From an uncultured Bacteroides sp. (GTDB lineage Bacteria; Bacteroidota; Bacteroidia; Bacteroidales; Bacteroidaceae): a stretch of 64,000 nucleotides of DNA. The DNA is taken from the NCBI RefSeq assembly GCF_905207245.1, contig NZ_CAJLKP010000004.1, forward strand, positions 1 through 64,000, read 5' to 3'. The position numbers and the translations under genes were made by a program. Of the stretch, positions 53,827 to 62,616 are shown piece after piece. Every line of letters begins with the position of its first letter. Within the stretch, counting starts at the first letter, position 1. The notes under the pieces are model-generated. The model was not told the origin of the DNA, searched no databases, and saw nothing but the letters and a program-made list of their open reading frames with translations.

Positions 53827-55221
53827 ATGAATAAATTGTTATTTTTTTCTATATTGCTATTGACCTGTGTAACGGGTTGGGCTAACGGCATACGAAATTT
53901 TTATGTGGATTCTTTTAGCGATAGTCAAGTTGCTGATGGTAGTATGGAATCCCCATTTAAAAGTTTGGATGCTTTGAAAGGTGTTAAATTCCTGCCGGGT
54001 GATTGTATTCATCTGGCAGGGAATCAGATATTAACCGGAACTATTCATGTTAAGGGAGTAAAGGCAACATCTGAGAATCCGCTTACTATCACTTCATACG
54101 GGACGGGAGTTTCACATATTTATTCTGTCCATAGTTCTGCCATTGTAATAGATGCCTGTGAGAATATTCATGTAAAGAATGTAGTGGTGAAAGGTTCGGG
54201 GCGTAAAAAGGGCAATACGGGGACAGGCATAGAGGTGGTTAATTCGAGGTTGATAGAGGTTGATAGAGTGGAGGCTTCCGGGTATCAAATGAATGGCATT
54301 GGGGTAACTGGCGGAGGAGATGTACGTATAACTCATTCGTACGTACATGATAATGGTTATAACGGTATTGAAGTGACTGGTAAATGGGGAACAAAATCTG
54401 TGCATAATATTTATATAGGCCATTGTGTAGCCGAAAATAATGCCGGAAATCCTGCTATTCTGGACAATCATAGCGGAAGCGGGATATTGGTAGGCCATGC
54501 AACCAATGCAACAATAGAGTATTGTGAGGCTATGGGGAATGGTTGGGATATGCCGAGGTCCGGAAATGGACCGGTTGGAATTTGGGGATACGAATCAGAT
54601 CGTTTAACTATTCAATATTGTTTTTCGCATGACAACAAGACTTCTCCGGAAGGATTAGACGGAGGCGGATTTGATTTTGACGGAGGAATAACGAATTCGT
54701 TAATGCAGTATAATCTTGCTATGAATAATGAGGGGGCTGGCTATGGCTTGTTTCAGTTTGGCGGCGCAACAGAATGGAATAATAATATCGTACGCTATAA
54801 TGTGAGTATTAATGACGGGATTAAGAATTCTCATGCGGGTATTTATGTTTGGTGTGATCCGTATAATAAAGATGTTCCTTTATGTGAAACTAAGGTACAC
54901 GATAATTTAATTATCAGTAATCAGGGGTATTCTATCTCTTTTAATACCGGATTTTCTTCGGGATTGGAATTTGCGAATAATACGTTTATTCTGACTAATG
55001 GAGGAATAGAACATTTGCATGGGGATGAAACGAAAGGAATGGCGATTTATAAAGGTAATCGATTTTGGTCTGAAACTGCCGGACAAAAAGGAGAACGACA
55101 GCCTCGGGTACCTCAGGATGCAACAGCAAACTATGAGTCGGTTGGATATAATCTTCCTGTAAGTGTAGATATACTTCGGCTGAAAGAAATTATAACTGAT
55201 ATGATATCCCTAAAAAAATGA
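53827..55221 (+). CDS. Secreted right-handed beta-helix protein
   Basis: A 464-residue protein with a signal peptide (about 1-20, TCVTGWAN). The ATG at 53827 was preferred to a GTG two codons upstream. It begins with FYVDSFSDSQVADGS and PFKSLDAL, the same opening as the beta-helix lipoprotein at 49949. Repeated helix coils follow (IHVKNVVVKGSG, GIEVVNSRLIEVDRV, GVTGGGDVRITHSYVHDN, IEYCEAMGNGW, IQYCFSHDN, GGGFDFDGG). The conserved DGGGFDFDGG segment is acidic and could be catalytic or metal-binding. No family number is claimed. Its stop overlaps the next start as ATGA. Confidence 0.8.
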   Translation: MNKLLFFSILLLTCVTGWANGIRNFYVDSFSDSQVADGSMESPFKSLDALKGVKFLPGDCIHLAGNQILTGTIHVKGVKATSENPLTITSYGTGVSHIYSVHSSAIVIDACENIHVKNVVVKGSGRKKGNTGTGIEVVNSRLIEVDRVEASGYQMNGIGVTGGGDVRITHSYVHDNGYNGIEVTGKWGTKSVHNIYIGHCVAENNAGNPAILDNHSGSGILVGHATNATIEYCEAMGNGWDMPRSGNGPVGIWGYESDRLTIQYCFSHDNKTSPEGLDGGGFDFDGGITNSLMQYNLAMNNEGAGYGLFQFGGATEWNNNIVRYNVSINDGIKNSHAGIYVWCDPYNKDVPLCETKVHDNLIISNQGYSISFNTGFSSGLEFANNTFILTNGGIEHLHGDETKGMAIYKGNRFWSETAGQKGERQPRVPQDATANYESVGYNLPVSVDILRLKEIITDMISLKK

Positions 55222-57629
55222 GGGCTATGTATAAAAGAAGTCTTTTCTGGTGGACACTGCTTAGTTTTATAAGTGGTTATTGCTACCAGGCAAATGCACA
55301 GTCTGCATATCGGATTAATCTGAATATACCGGATAAAATAATAGAAACCGGTCATTTGGATTTGGGTGGAGTGGCTCCTGACGGAGGTTCTATATCTGTA
55401 AATAGTTATTATATGGAATTGAATGAGTCTCCTTTCATTCCTATTATGGGAGAGATACATTATGCCCGTATTCCAAATGAACAGTGGGAAGAACAGATAC
55501 TGAAGGTTAAGTCGGGAGGAGTGAATGTTATTTGCACTTATGTTTTCTGGAATATTCACGAGGAAACAGAAGGTGTTTTTGATTGGAACGGTGATAAAGA
55601 TCTTCGGAAATTTATCTCTCTTTGTCAGAAACATAATATGAAAACGCTCGTTCGTATAGGACCTTTCTGTCACGGAGAAATTAGAAATGGGGGTATACCG
55701 GATTGGCTTTATGGGCGCCCGTTCCTGATCCGCACCAATGACCGGGAATATTTGAAATATGTAGATCGGCTTTATGCTGCCATTGCTTCTCAACTGAAGG
55801 GATTTTTCTATAAAGATGGTGGTTGTATCATTGGTATTCAGTTGGAAAATGAGTTGCAACACTCTGCCGCTCCCTGGGCTATTCGCTACCCTGATCAGCC
55901 TATTGACTATACTGTTGCTGATTATGATGTGCAAAATACCAAATTTGGCGTATCGGTACAAGAACAGGATATCCAGAGTCCTGAAGCCGGTAATCAGCAC
56001 ATGAAAACATTGAAAGAGATAGCACTGTCTCATGGGATGGAAGTTCCGTTGTATACGGCTACGGGGTGGGGAAATGCTGCGATCATTCCTCAGGAAGTTA
56101 TTCCTGTAACGGCGGCTTATACTTATCCGACATGGGCGGATATAGGTATGTCTCCATTCTATTTATTCAGGGATATTCACACTACTCCCGATTATTCTCC
56201 GGTACGATATGAAGGCTACCGGTATCCTTCTTTCTGTGCGGAAATGGGAGTCGGTATTCAGATGACTTATGGTAGAAGACCGAGCATTCCGGCTGAAGCA
56301 GGTGAAGGACTGATGATACGTTCGTTAGGAAGTGGCGCCAATGGCATAGGCTATTATATGTATCATGGTGGAATTACTCCTCAGGGAAAGAAGGGTTTCT
56401 TTAGTGATGAACCTTCAGGGGTGCCAAAGATGTCTTACGATTTTCAGGCTCCTATCGGAGAATTCGGACATACGCGCGCTTCTTATCATTCATTGCGCAT
56501 TATTCATCATTTTGTGAATGATTTCGGTCATTTGCTGGCACCTATGGGAGTGGTGTTACCGGAAAACAGTGATACGATCACTCCTTCAAATACTCATACC
56601 CTTAGATATGCAGTGCGTAAAAAAGAAAATGCTGGATTTGTTTTTATTACGAATTTCCAGGATCATTGTAAACGTGAAGATCTGAGAGATGTCAGTCTTA
56701 CTTTGAAATTGGCCGGTGAAACGGTTCGTTTTCCACAGGAGGGAACCGTAACGGTAGCCAAGAATGCCAATATAATTCTTCCTTTTAATATGGATTTAGA
56801 TGGTATCTTATTGAAGTCGGCTACCCTGCAACCGTTGGCAAGAATTACTTCCGGAGGAAAGAAACATTATTTCTTTTTTGCACCCGAAGGAATGAAGTCG
56901 GAGTATATATTCGCAGAGAATACGGTGAAAGGAGGGACTAAAAAGTTGATTCCAGTACCTGGATTTAACAGCACGGTAAGACTAAAATCTATAACAGGGA
57001 AAGAGATTCTTATTACAACTTTAACTAGGGAACAAGCCTTAGCAGCCTGTAAAGTGACGGTGGAAAAGGAGGAGAAATTACTGATAACTTCCGCAGATGT
57101 GCTGCAGGAAGATGCTAAAGTACGGATTCAATCTACGGATACCATATTGAAGGCTGTTGCTTTTCCTGCGGTTCGTTTTATAACTGAAACTTCTGCGAAG
57201 ATCAGTAAAAAGAAGTATTGCAGTGAGATATCATTTACCAAGAAAGGAGTACACATTTTCCCCAAGGTTCACATGGCGAGTGAGAGGCGTTTTCTGGTTC
57301 ATTTGCCGGAAGGTGCTTTCAGAGATGTGAGTGATCTTATTCTTTCTATTGATTATATCGGAGATACAGGTGCTGCATTTATTAATGGAGAGATGGTGGC
57401 GGATAATTTCTATCATGGAAACCCGTGGCGGATAGGATTGAAGCGATATGCCGAAGCTGTTCAGGGCGATGGCATCTATTTCTACTTGCAACAATTGTTT
57501 GCTAATGCTACTTACCTGCAAGATTTACCTGAAGGGCTCAGGTTGGATTTCTCAAAAGGAGGGCTATGTCGGCTGAATAAGATACAGGTTATTCCTGAAT
57601 ATTATGCAACTTTTACTATTGGAGATTAA
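55218..57629 (+). CDS. GH35 beta-galactosidase, second copy
   Basis: Secreted clan GH-A enzyme of 803 residues. The signal peptide covers about residues 1-28 (YQANAQ). The ATG at 55218 overlaps the previous stop. Motifs are GEIHYARIP, RIGPFCHGEIRNGGIPDW, acid/base Glu212 in IGIQLENEL and likely nucleophile Glu342 in CAEMGVG. Compared with the other GH35 it has an insertion of about 45 residues after the acid/base and a shorter C-terminal part, so its acceptor specificity probably differs. It has two GH35 genes and two GH2 modules as company, which points to several kinds of beta-galactose linkage in one substrate. Confidence 0.92.
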   Translation: MRAMYKRSLFWWTLLSFISGYCYQANAQSAYRINLNIPDKIIETGHLDLGGVAPDGGSISVNSYYMELNESPFIPIMGEIHYARIPNEQWEEQILKVKSGGVNVICTYVFWNIHEETEGVFDWNGDKDLRKFISLCQKHNMKTLVRIGPFCHGEIRNGGIPDWLYGRPFLIRTNDREYLKYVDRLYAAIASQLKGFFYKDGGCIIGIQLENELQHSAAPWAIRYPDQPIDYTVADYDVQNTKFGVSVQEQDIQSPEAGNQHMKTLKEIALSHGMEVPLYTATGWGNAAIIPQEVIPVTAAYTYPTWADIGMSPFYLFRDIHTTPDYSPVRYEGYRYPSFCAEMGVGIQMTYGRRPSIPAEAGEGLMIRSLGSGANGIGYYMYHGGITPQGKKGFFSDEPSGVPKMSYDFQAPIGEFGHTRASYHSLRIIHHFVNDFGHLLAPMGVVLPENSDTITPSNTHTLRYAVRKKENAGFVFITNFQDHCKREDLRDVSLTLKLAGETVRFPQEGTVTVAKNANIILPFNMDLDGILLKSATLQPLARITSGGKKHYFFFAPEGMKSEYIFAENTVKGGTKKLIPVPGFNSTVRLKSITGKEILITTLTREQALAACKVTVEKEEKLLITSADVLQEDAKVRIQSTDTILKAVAFPAVRFITETSAKISKKKYCSEISFTKKGVHIFPKVHMASERRFLVHLPEGAFRDVSDLILSIDYIGDTGAAFINGEMVADNFYHGNPWRIGLKRYAEAVQGDGIYFYLQQLFANATYLQDLPEGLRLDFSKGGLCRLNKIQVIPEYYATFTIGD

Positions 57630-57642
57630 AAAAGAATAGAAT

Positions 57643-59457
57643 ATGAAACAAATAGATTTTTACCTGAAGTTTGTAATTCTAATATTGGGCATAAGCACTT
57701 CTTCTATTGTCTGCTTAGCTCAAGAGGTATTTCCCGTGACATGCAAGGAATATAATGAAATAATTCTGACTCATGTGCTAACTCCTGTAGGACCTGTCCC
57801 GACTGCTATGGATGCTGATGGTGTTTATCCGTATGTTAGTTATAGTGAAACTTCCAATCGGCCGGTTCCTAAAACTTATCGAATGATTTCACTTGAAAAT
57901 GAACTTATTAAAGTTGTAATTTGTCCGGACTTATGTGGTAAGGTGATGTCGATGATACATAAAGGGAGTGGTAAAGAAGTCTTGTATAATCCACATCTTG
58001 TACGCCACACACGTATTTTGCCACGTTTCTATTTTGTGGCGGGCGGTATAGAGGTCAGCTTCCCTATTTCACATACCCCTACTCAGAATGAGTCGGTTTG
58101 TTATAAGATAGATCGGACTACTGACCGGATTTATGTTACTTGTGGTGAGCGGGAGATGCATTACGGTATGCAATTTTCTGTTGAATATTCTTTGGGGACA
58201 GGAGAACACTTTCTGACACAACGTGTCAGAATGCATAATCCGGGTACGAATGCCTATCCCTGGATGTCGTGGACAAATGCTGCTATTCCTTGCATGCCTG
58301 ATACTGAATATAGTTTTCCGCAAGGAGAAGTATTGGTACATGCTTCTGCATTAGATACAATAAACTGGAAAAAACAGGGACCTAAAAAAGAAAAAGATAT
58401 ATCAGAAATGACCGGGTATTTCTGGAAGACGAAAGATGTAAACGCTTTTGGCGCTTATACTCCTTCATTGGGGTATGGCCTTTATCATATTGCGGACGAA
58501 CAAAGTGCACCGGGAATAAAGTTATGGAGTTATGGAGTGAAGGAAGATAAAGAATGGTCATTGCTCAGTACAAATAATAGGCAGACTTATGCAGAACTAC
58601 AAGGGGGACCTATCAGCGACCAGTCTATAAAACTGGAATTGCAGCCGGGTGAATACAGGGAGCATACTGAGTTCTGGATACCTGCTGATAAGCGAATGGA
58701 TATTTATAAACTTTCTGTGCCGGAAGTTGCATTGCGTCCGATAACGGAAGTGCCGTTATTCGGCTGGGCAAGAGAGAATGAGATCGCTCCCTGGATTGCA
58801 TTGCTCAATGCTTTTGAGTATGGAACGGATATTCCTCAAATAGATCCGACAACCACTTTTTGGGCACCTTCCGGAATGGAAAATCTAGATGATGCATTTC
58901 AGTGGGCTATTATAAAATGCAATAAAGATCAGCAAGACTATTGGAAGTACTATTACGGTGCATGGTTGGCCGGACGCGAAAGAAGTAAAGAAGCTATTGT
59001 TTGTCTAAGTAGTGTGAATTTGGGATTAGCGCAGGCTTTATTGGCAAGATTGTATGAGATAAATAAAGAATATACCAAAGCGGAAGCTACTTATGATGCC
59101 ATAAGCGAAGAATGGGTGGCACTGCATCCGCAGGTGGTTGTAGCTCGTGATAAATTGTTGCGTCAGTTGGGGAGTAGGACTCTTGCTAAACGCGAGGAAT
59201 GGCTGAGTAAAGTTGATGCTTCTGCAGATGAATGGATTGCCGAAAGGCGGGTACAACTACTTATTGATAAAAAACAATATAAAGCTGCTAAAGACTTGTT
59301 GTTGTCTATTAAATTTCAGAAAGTACATCAAACTTATAATCGTACGGATATGTGGCGTCAAATATGCAAGGCTTTAGGAGAATCTTCATATATAATTCCG
59401 GATAATTTAGGTGAAGACCGCTTGGCGCGTTTTGGAGCATATCGGGAATTTGAATAA
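57643..59457 (+). CDS. DUF5107-like protein with galactose-mutarotase-like fold
   Basis: A 604-residue secreted protein (signal peptide about 1-27, VCLAQE). Its first 350 residues look like the DUF5107 domain: LENELIKVVICPDLCGKVMSMIHKGSGKEVLYN, GGIEVSFPISHTP, and a beta-supersandwich pattern shared with aldose epimerases. From about residue 390 it is helical with TPR-like pairs (ALLARLYEINKEYTKAEATYDAI pattern). Proteins of this kind are common in PULs. The activity is unknown here; glycosidase or sugar-binding roles are both possible. It lies 13 bases behind the second GH35. Confidence 0.75.
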   Translation: MKQIDFYLKFVILILGISTSSIVCLAQEVFPVTCKEYNEIILTHVLTPVGPVPTAMDADGVYPYVSYSETSNRPVPKTYRMISLENELIKVVICPDLCGKVMSMIHKGSGKEVLYNPHLVRHTRILPRFYFVAGGIEVSFPISHTPTQNESVCYKIDRTTDRIYVTCGEREMHYGMQFSVEYSLGTGEHFLTQRVRMHNPGTNAYPWMSWTNAAIPCMPDTEYSFPQGEVLVHASALDTINWKKQGPKKEKDISEMTGYFWKTKDVNAFGAYTPSLGYGLYHIADEQSAPGIKLWSYGVKEDKEWSLLSTNNRQTYAELQGGPISDQSIKLELQPGEYREHTEFWIPADKRMDIYKLSVPEVALRPITEVPLFGWARENEIAPWIALLNAFEYGTDIPQIDPTTTFWAPSGMENLDDAFQWAIIKCNKDQQDYWKYYYGAWLAGRERSKEAIVCLSSVNLGLAQALLARLYEINKEYTKAEATYDAISEEWVALHPQVVVARDKLLRQLGSRTLAKREEWLSKVDASADEWIAERRVQLLIDKKQYKAAKDLLLSIKFQKVHQTYNRTDMWRQICKALGESSYIIPDNLGEDRLARFGAYREFE

Positions 59458-59485
59458 TCAATTCTATTAATTAAGCTATAAAACC

Positions 59486-60928
59486 ATGAAAAAGAATCTG
59501 CTGATAACGGCAACTTTAGTTCTGTTTTTATTTAACTCTTGTGGCCATAGAGTGAGTGATGCAATAGCTATTACAGTATATACGGATAGTATTGTCAGTG
59601 ATGTGTCAAAGCATCCGGTAGGAATTAATCTGAATTTTATAATGGATGGCGGGCGTTTTCCTGAGGCAAAGAAGAACGTAACAGAAGCAGTAAAAAAACT
59701 AGGAACAAAATATTTGCGATATCCGGGTGGTGAGAAATCGGATTTATATCTTTTCAGCATACCGCCTTATGAAGAATCGCATACTTCATTGGCGAGAACA
59801 ATTGGGTTGGATGATTATCCCGGAGTTTTTAAAGATGGAGAGTTTGTTTATGACCCTTTGGATTTCGATGAATTCATGAAAGTTTGCCGGGATGCTGGAG
59901 CTGAACCTGTATTGGTAATTGCTGCTGATAATTATTTACGTAAACCTGAAAAAGGAGAAAGGGTCTCCAGTCGGGAGGCATTAATTAAACATGCTGCTGA
60001 ATGGGTGAGGTATGCTAACATTAAGAAAAAGTACAATGTGCGTTATTGGATGATAGGTAATGAGAGTTGGAATAAGAATAATGAGAACTCCACTGTTGAT
60101 ATCTATGCTCAAGATGTCATAGACTTTTCAAAAACCATGAAGGCAGTAGATTCCTCCATCTTAGTTATTCCTAATGGCGATAGTGATGCGTTCTTTAAAG
60201 CGGTTATAACCAAGGCTGGGGATTATATTGATCGTTTATGTGTGAGTAACTATGGTGTTTTTAATTTCAATGCCGGATATGAAAGCTATAAAGATACTAC
60301 TCGTTGTCTGATATGGCCTGCACAAACAGCACTCAATGCTATGAATAAGTATGCCACACCGGAACAACTCGGTAAGTGGAAATTGATAGTTGCTGAATAT
60401 GGAACAATTGATTGGGCCGGACTTTGGCATGGAACTAATGATATGGGGCATGCAATTGTGAATTTTGATATGACCGGTCAATTACTGTTAGAGCCGCAGA
60501 TAGAGTTTTCGTGTTTCTGGAATACCCGTTGGCTGAATAATGAAGAACAGCCTCAGGCAGATCACGACGCTATTGATTCAAATGGGAATATCAACCCTAC
60601 GGGGTATTCGTTGCTGATCTGGAATCAGTTTATGGGCGATAAAATGATAAAGTCCGAATCAAAAGGATATATTATATCTTATGCGAGTTATTCTCCTCAA
60701 ATGGATCAATTGTTTGTGTACCTTATTAATAAAGGTGACAGGAAGGAGAATGTGAATATTGTTATTCCTGGTAAAGTTGATGCTAAAGTAGTTCAATGCT
60801 GGGAGTATTTTGGTAAGGATGATAAGGATTTGGCTCCTGTGTGGCAACAAAGAGATGTGAAAGATAAAGATATAACTTTGAAAAAGTATTCAATAACAGT
60901 TATAGAGTATAAGTTGACGGAGGGGTAA
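59486..60928 (+). CDS. Clan GH-A glycoside hydrolase lipoprotein (GH51/GH39-like)
   Basis: Lipoprotein with lipobox FNSCGH (Cys19). The TIM barrel opens with KHPVGINLNF and LRYPGGEKSD, as in GH51 and GH79 enzymes. The predicted acid/base is Glu193 in YWMIGNESW and the nucleophile Glu304 in IVAEYGT; both are intact. A C-terminal beta-sandwich covers about residues 395-480. GH51 arabinofuranosidases share this outline, so an arabinofuranosidase is one possibility, but no family can be fixed without a profile search. Last gene of the operon; a terminator follows. Confidence 0.75.
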   Translation: MKKNLLITATLVLFLFNSCGHRVSDAIAITVYTDSIVSDVSKHPVGINLNFIMDGGRFPEAKKNVTEAVKKLGTKYLRYPGGEKSDLYLFSIPPYEESHTSLARTIGLDDYPGVFKDGEFVYDPLDFDEFMKVCRDAGAEPVLVIAADNYLRKPEKGERVSSREALIKHAAEWVRYANIKKKYNVRYWMIGNESWNKNNENSTVDIYAQDVIDFSKTMKAVDSSILVIPNGDSDAFFKAVITKAGDYIDRLCVSNYGVFNFNAGYESYKDTTRCLIWPAQTALNAMNKYATPEQLGKWKLIVAEYGTIDWAGLWHGTNDMGHAIVNFDMTGQLLLEPQIEFSCFWNTRWLNNEEQPQADHDAIDSNGNINPTGYSLLIWNQFMGDKMIKSESKGYIISYASYSPQMDQLFVYLINKGDRKENVNIVIPGKVDAKVVQCWEYFGKDDKDLAPVWQQRDVKDKDITLKKYSITVIEYKLTEG

Positions 60929-60954
60929 TAGTACCTGATTTGATACATGGTAGT

Positions 60955-60995
60955 ATAAGGGCCGCTTATCGGGAATACTGATAGACGACCCTTAT
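60955..60995. terminator. Terminator between the PUL and asparaginase
   Basis: An imperfect hairpin pairs ATAAGGG with CCCTTAT and, inside, CTTATC with GATAG. It lies in the 100-base gap between convergent genes. Its stem has internal mismatches and no strong T tract, so it may be weak. Confidence 0.6.
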
Positions 60996-61028
60996 GTGTT
61001 ATTTAGACAAACTAATTATGAGACGTAT

Positions 61029-62072
61029 TTAGATGGTGATTTCTCCTGCCATCGGAGTACGCATTCTCTTTCGTACCTCATTAGGCGTGTAGCCATGCCC
61101 CAGTAGAAACATGAGTTTTGTAACGGCTGACTCCGTCGTGCTGTCATATCCGCAAAGCACTCCCGCCTGCATTAACTGATAGCCCGTTTCATAACGTTCC
61201 ATCTCTACGGTTCCGGCACTGCACTGGGTGACGTTGACAATAACTATCCCTTGCTCGCAAGCATTTCGCAAACGGCGGATGAACCACTCTTTGCGAGGAG
61301 CATTTCCCGAACCGTACGTTTCGAGCACAACAGCTTTCAATCCCTCAATACCCAATATACTTGACACTACATTTTCCTGAATACCCGGAAAGAGTTTCAA
61401 TATAGCTACATTGGTATCTAATAAATAATGTGGCTTCAGTTCCCGTTCAACTTCCTTAAAGCGGATTTGCACATTGTTGTATTTAATATGGATACCTGCT
61501 TCTGCCAATACAGGATAATTGAATGAACGGAATGCATTGAAGTTCTCTGCATTCATCTTGATAGTACGATTGCCGCGCATCAGGTGATTCTCAAAGAAAA
61601 TGCAGACCTCGGGTACAAGCGGATTGCCTTTTGCATCACGTGCACTGGCTATTTCAAGACTAGTCAGCAGATTTTCTTTGCCGTCCGTGCGGAGCACGCC
61701 GATGGGCAATTGTGAGCCGGTGAGAATGACGGGCTTACTCAAACCTTCCAGCATAAAGCTGAGGGCCGATGCGGTGTAAGCCATCGTATCAGTACCATGC
61801 AGAATCACAAAGCCGGTATATTTGTCATAATGGTCACTGATGATGTGTACCAGTTTGCGCCAGGCTTCCGGGTCCATATCCGAGGAGTCCATCGGAGGAT
61901 CGAACTGGTAAGTATCGATATGGAATGTGAAGTTTTGCAGCTCCGGTACGTGCTTTTTCAGTTGCTCGAGATTGAAATTCTCTAAAGCACCTGTTTCGGG
62001 GTTTTCTATCATTCCGATGGTTCCACCGGTATAGATTAGCAAAATGGAAGTTATATTTGGGCTCATACGCAT
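61029..62072 (-). CDS. ansA: Type I L-asparaginase
   Basis: Cytoplasmic enzyme that hydrolyses asparagine to aspartate and ammonia. Catalytic motifs are YTGGTIGM near the N-terminus and VILHGTDTMAYTASAL in the middle, followed by GSQLPIG. The frame is open upstream to an ATG at 62126, but a consensus -7 box at 62093-62100 lies between the two. The transcript would start below that ATG, so the start is set at 62072 (62066 is also possible). No signal peptide remains, in agreement with type I. It is divergent from the thrA leader, a fitting neighbour because aspartate feeds the aspartokinase pathway. Confidence 0.93.
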   Translation of the reverse strand: MRMSPNITSILLIYTGGTIGMIENPETGALENFNLEQLKKHVPELQNFTFHIDTYQFDPPMDSSDMDPEAWRKLVHIISDHYDKYTGFVILHGTDTMAYTASALSFMLEGLSKPVILTGSQLPIGVLRTDGKENLLTSLEIASARDAKGNPLVPEVCIFFENHLMRGNRTIKMNAENFNAFRSFNYPVLAEAGIHIKYNNVQIRFKEVERELKPHYLLDTNVAILKLFPGIQENVVSSILGIEGLKAVVLETYGSGNAPRKEWFIRRLRNACEQGIVIVNVTQCSAGTVEMERYETGYQLMQAGVLCGYDSTTESAVTKLMFLLGHGYTPNEVRKRMRTPMAGEITI

Positions 62073-62092
62073 TCTCTTACGGTAATTTAGTG

Positions 62093-62128
62093 CAAATATA
62101 ATGATATATCTTGAATTGAATAACAAAA
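62093..62128 (-). promoter_or_regulatory. Promoter of the asparaginase gene
   Basis: The - strand reads TATATTTG (62093-62100), a perfect -7 box, with TTTTG (62124-62128) upstream near the -33 position. This placement decides the start codon of the gene. Confidence 0.7.
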
Positions 62129-62282
62129 TGTAAGAAAAGTCTGCCTGTGTTATATGAATTTCGTGCTGAAATGTGTGAAAATGTCACTTTGTCTTTTTGC
62201 ATATTTCTGCCTCTTTTTGCGGCTTTCTATATTTTTATTACAAAAAAACCACAAAATGTGATAGATTGAATGTTTTTATTAT

Positions 62283-62290
62283 TACTTTTG
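62283..62290 (+). promoter_or_regulatory. -7 promoter box of the thrA leader
   Basis: TACTTTTG matches TAnnTTTG. The predicted transcript start at about 62296 lies 28 bases ahead of the leader-peptide ATG. Confidence 0.6.
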
Positions 62291-62323
62291 CGACACTTAT
62301 CAATAAAGAAAGAAACAGAGAGT

Positions 62324-62386
62324 ATGAACAAGTACTATCAACATACAGTCACATCCATGTGCATGACCATGACCCTTAGGGGTTAA
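62324..62386 (+). CDS. Predicted Thr/Met-rich leader peptide of thrA
   Basis: A 20-codon open frame beginning MNKYYQ and ending in the run VTSMCMTMTLRG. It has four Thr codons and three internal Met codons in 13 positions, the end products of the pathway started by ThrA. It starts about 28 bases after the likely transcript start and ends 230 bases ahead of thrA. A short hairpin (TGACCC, loop TTAG, GGGTTA) covers its last codons and a T8 tract lies at 62430-62437. This is the layout of a ribosome-mediated attenuator, comparable in principle to the E. coli thr leader. The exact terminator and antiterminator pairing was not resolved by eye. Confidence 0.75.
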   Translation: MNKYYQHTVTSMCMTMTLRG

Positions 62387-62616
62387 TGGATAGTATTTGT
62401 GTTTCTACGTGTTACACTATTTTCAGCAGTTTTTTTTATTTTCAATGTTTTATTCGTACCGTGTTGGCGAGAGTATCTGTCATCCTGAGCGTAGCCGAAG
62501 GATCTCCTCTCTAAGCAATTGGCTACGATAGAAGAAGAGATGCTTCGACAGGCTCAGCATGACAGATAGCATGGGATTGCCGATAGTATAAATTAGAATA
62601 TTTAAATAGTTATATA
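62387..62616 (+). promoter_or_regulatory. Untranslated leader of thrA
   Basis: 230 bases without a gene. It contains a T8 tract (62430-62437) preceded by weak self-complementary sequence (GTGT with ACAC at about 62396-62418), then the large imperfect palindrome at 62477-62565, then an A/T-rich stretch to the thrA start. Presumed site of the attenuation decision. Confidence 0.55.
62477..62565. repeat. Dispersed palindromic repeat (CATCCTGAGC family)
   Basis: The left arm (62477-62506, starting CTGTCATCCTGAGC and ending GGATCTC) and the right arm (62537-62565, GAGATGCTTCG to AGCATGACAG) are near-perfect inverted copies separated by about 30 bases. This sequence type is a widespread hairpin-forming intergenic repeat in Bacteroidota and other bacteria (established knowledge, from memory). 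As RNA it would form a long hairpin inside the thrA leader. Confidence 0.8.

Noticed and set aside
55131..56033. 300-residue open frame antisense to the second GH35
   Set aside because: Shadow of a certain GH35 gene; composition rich in Ile, Arg and Ser without recognisable domain.
62197..62379. 60-residue open frame overlapping the thrA leader region
   Set aside because: It begins upstream of the predicted promoter, has no family resemblance and is in a different frame from the Thr/Met leader, which is the better explanation.
62477..62565. Insertion sequence or MITE with transposase
   Set aside because: No transposase gene or target-site duplication is seen; it matches a dispersed hairpin repeat type instead.
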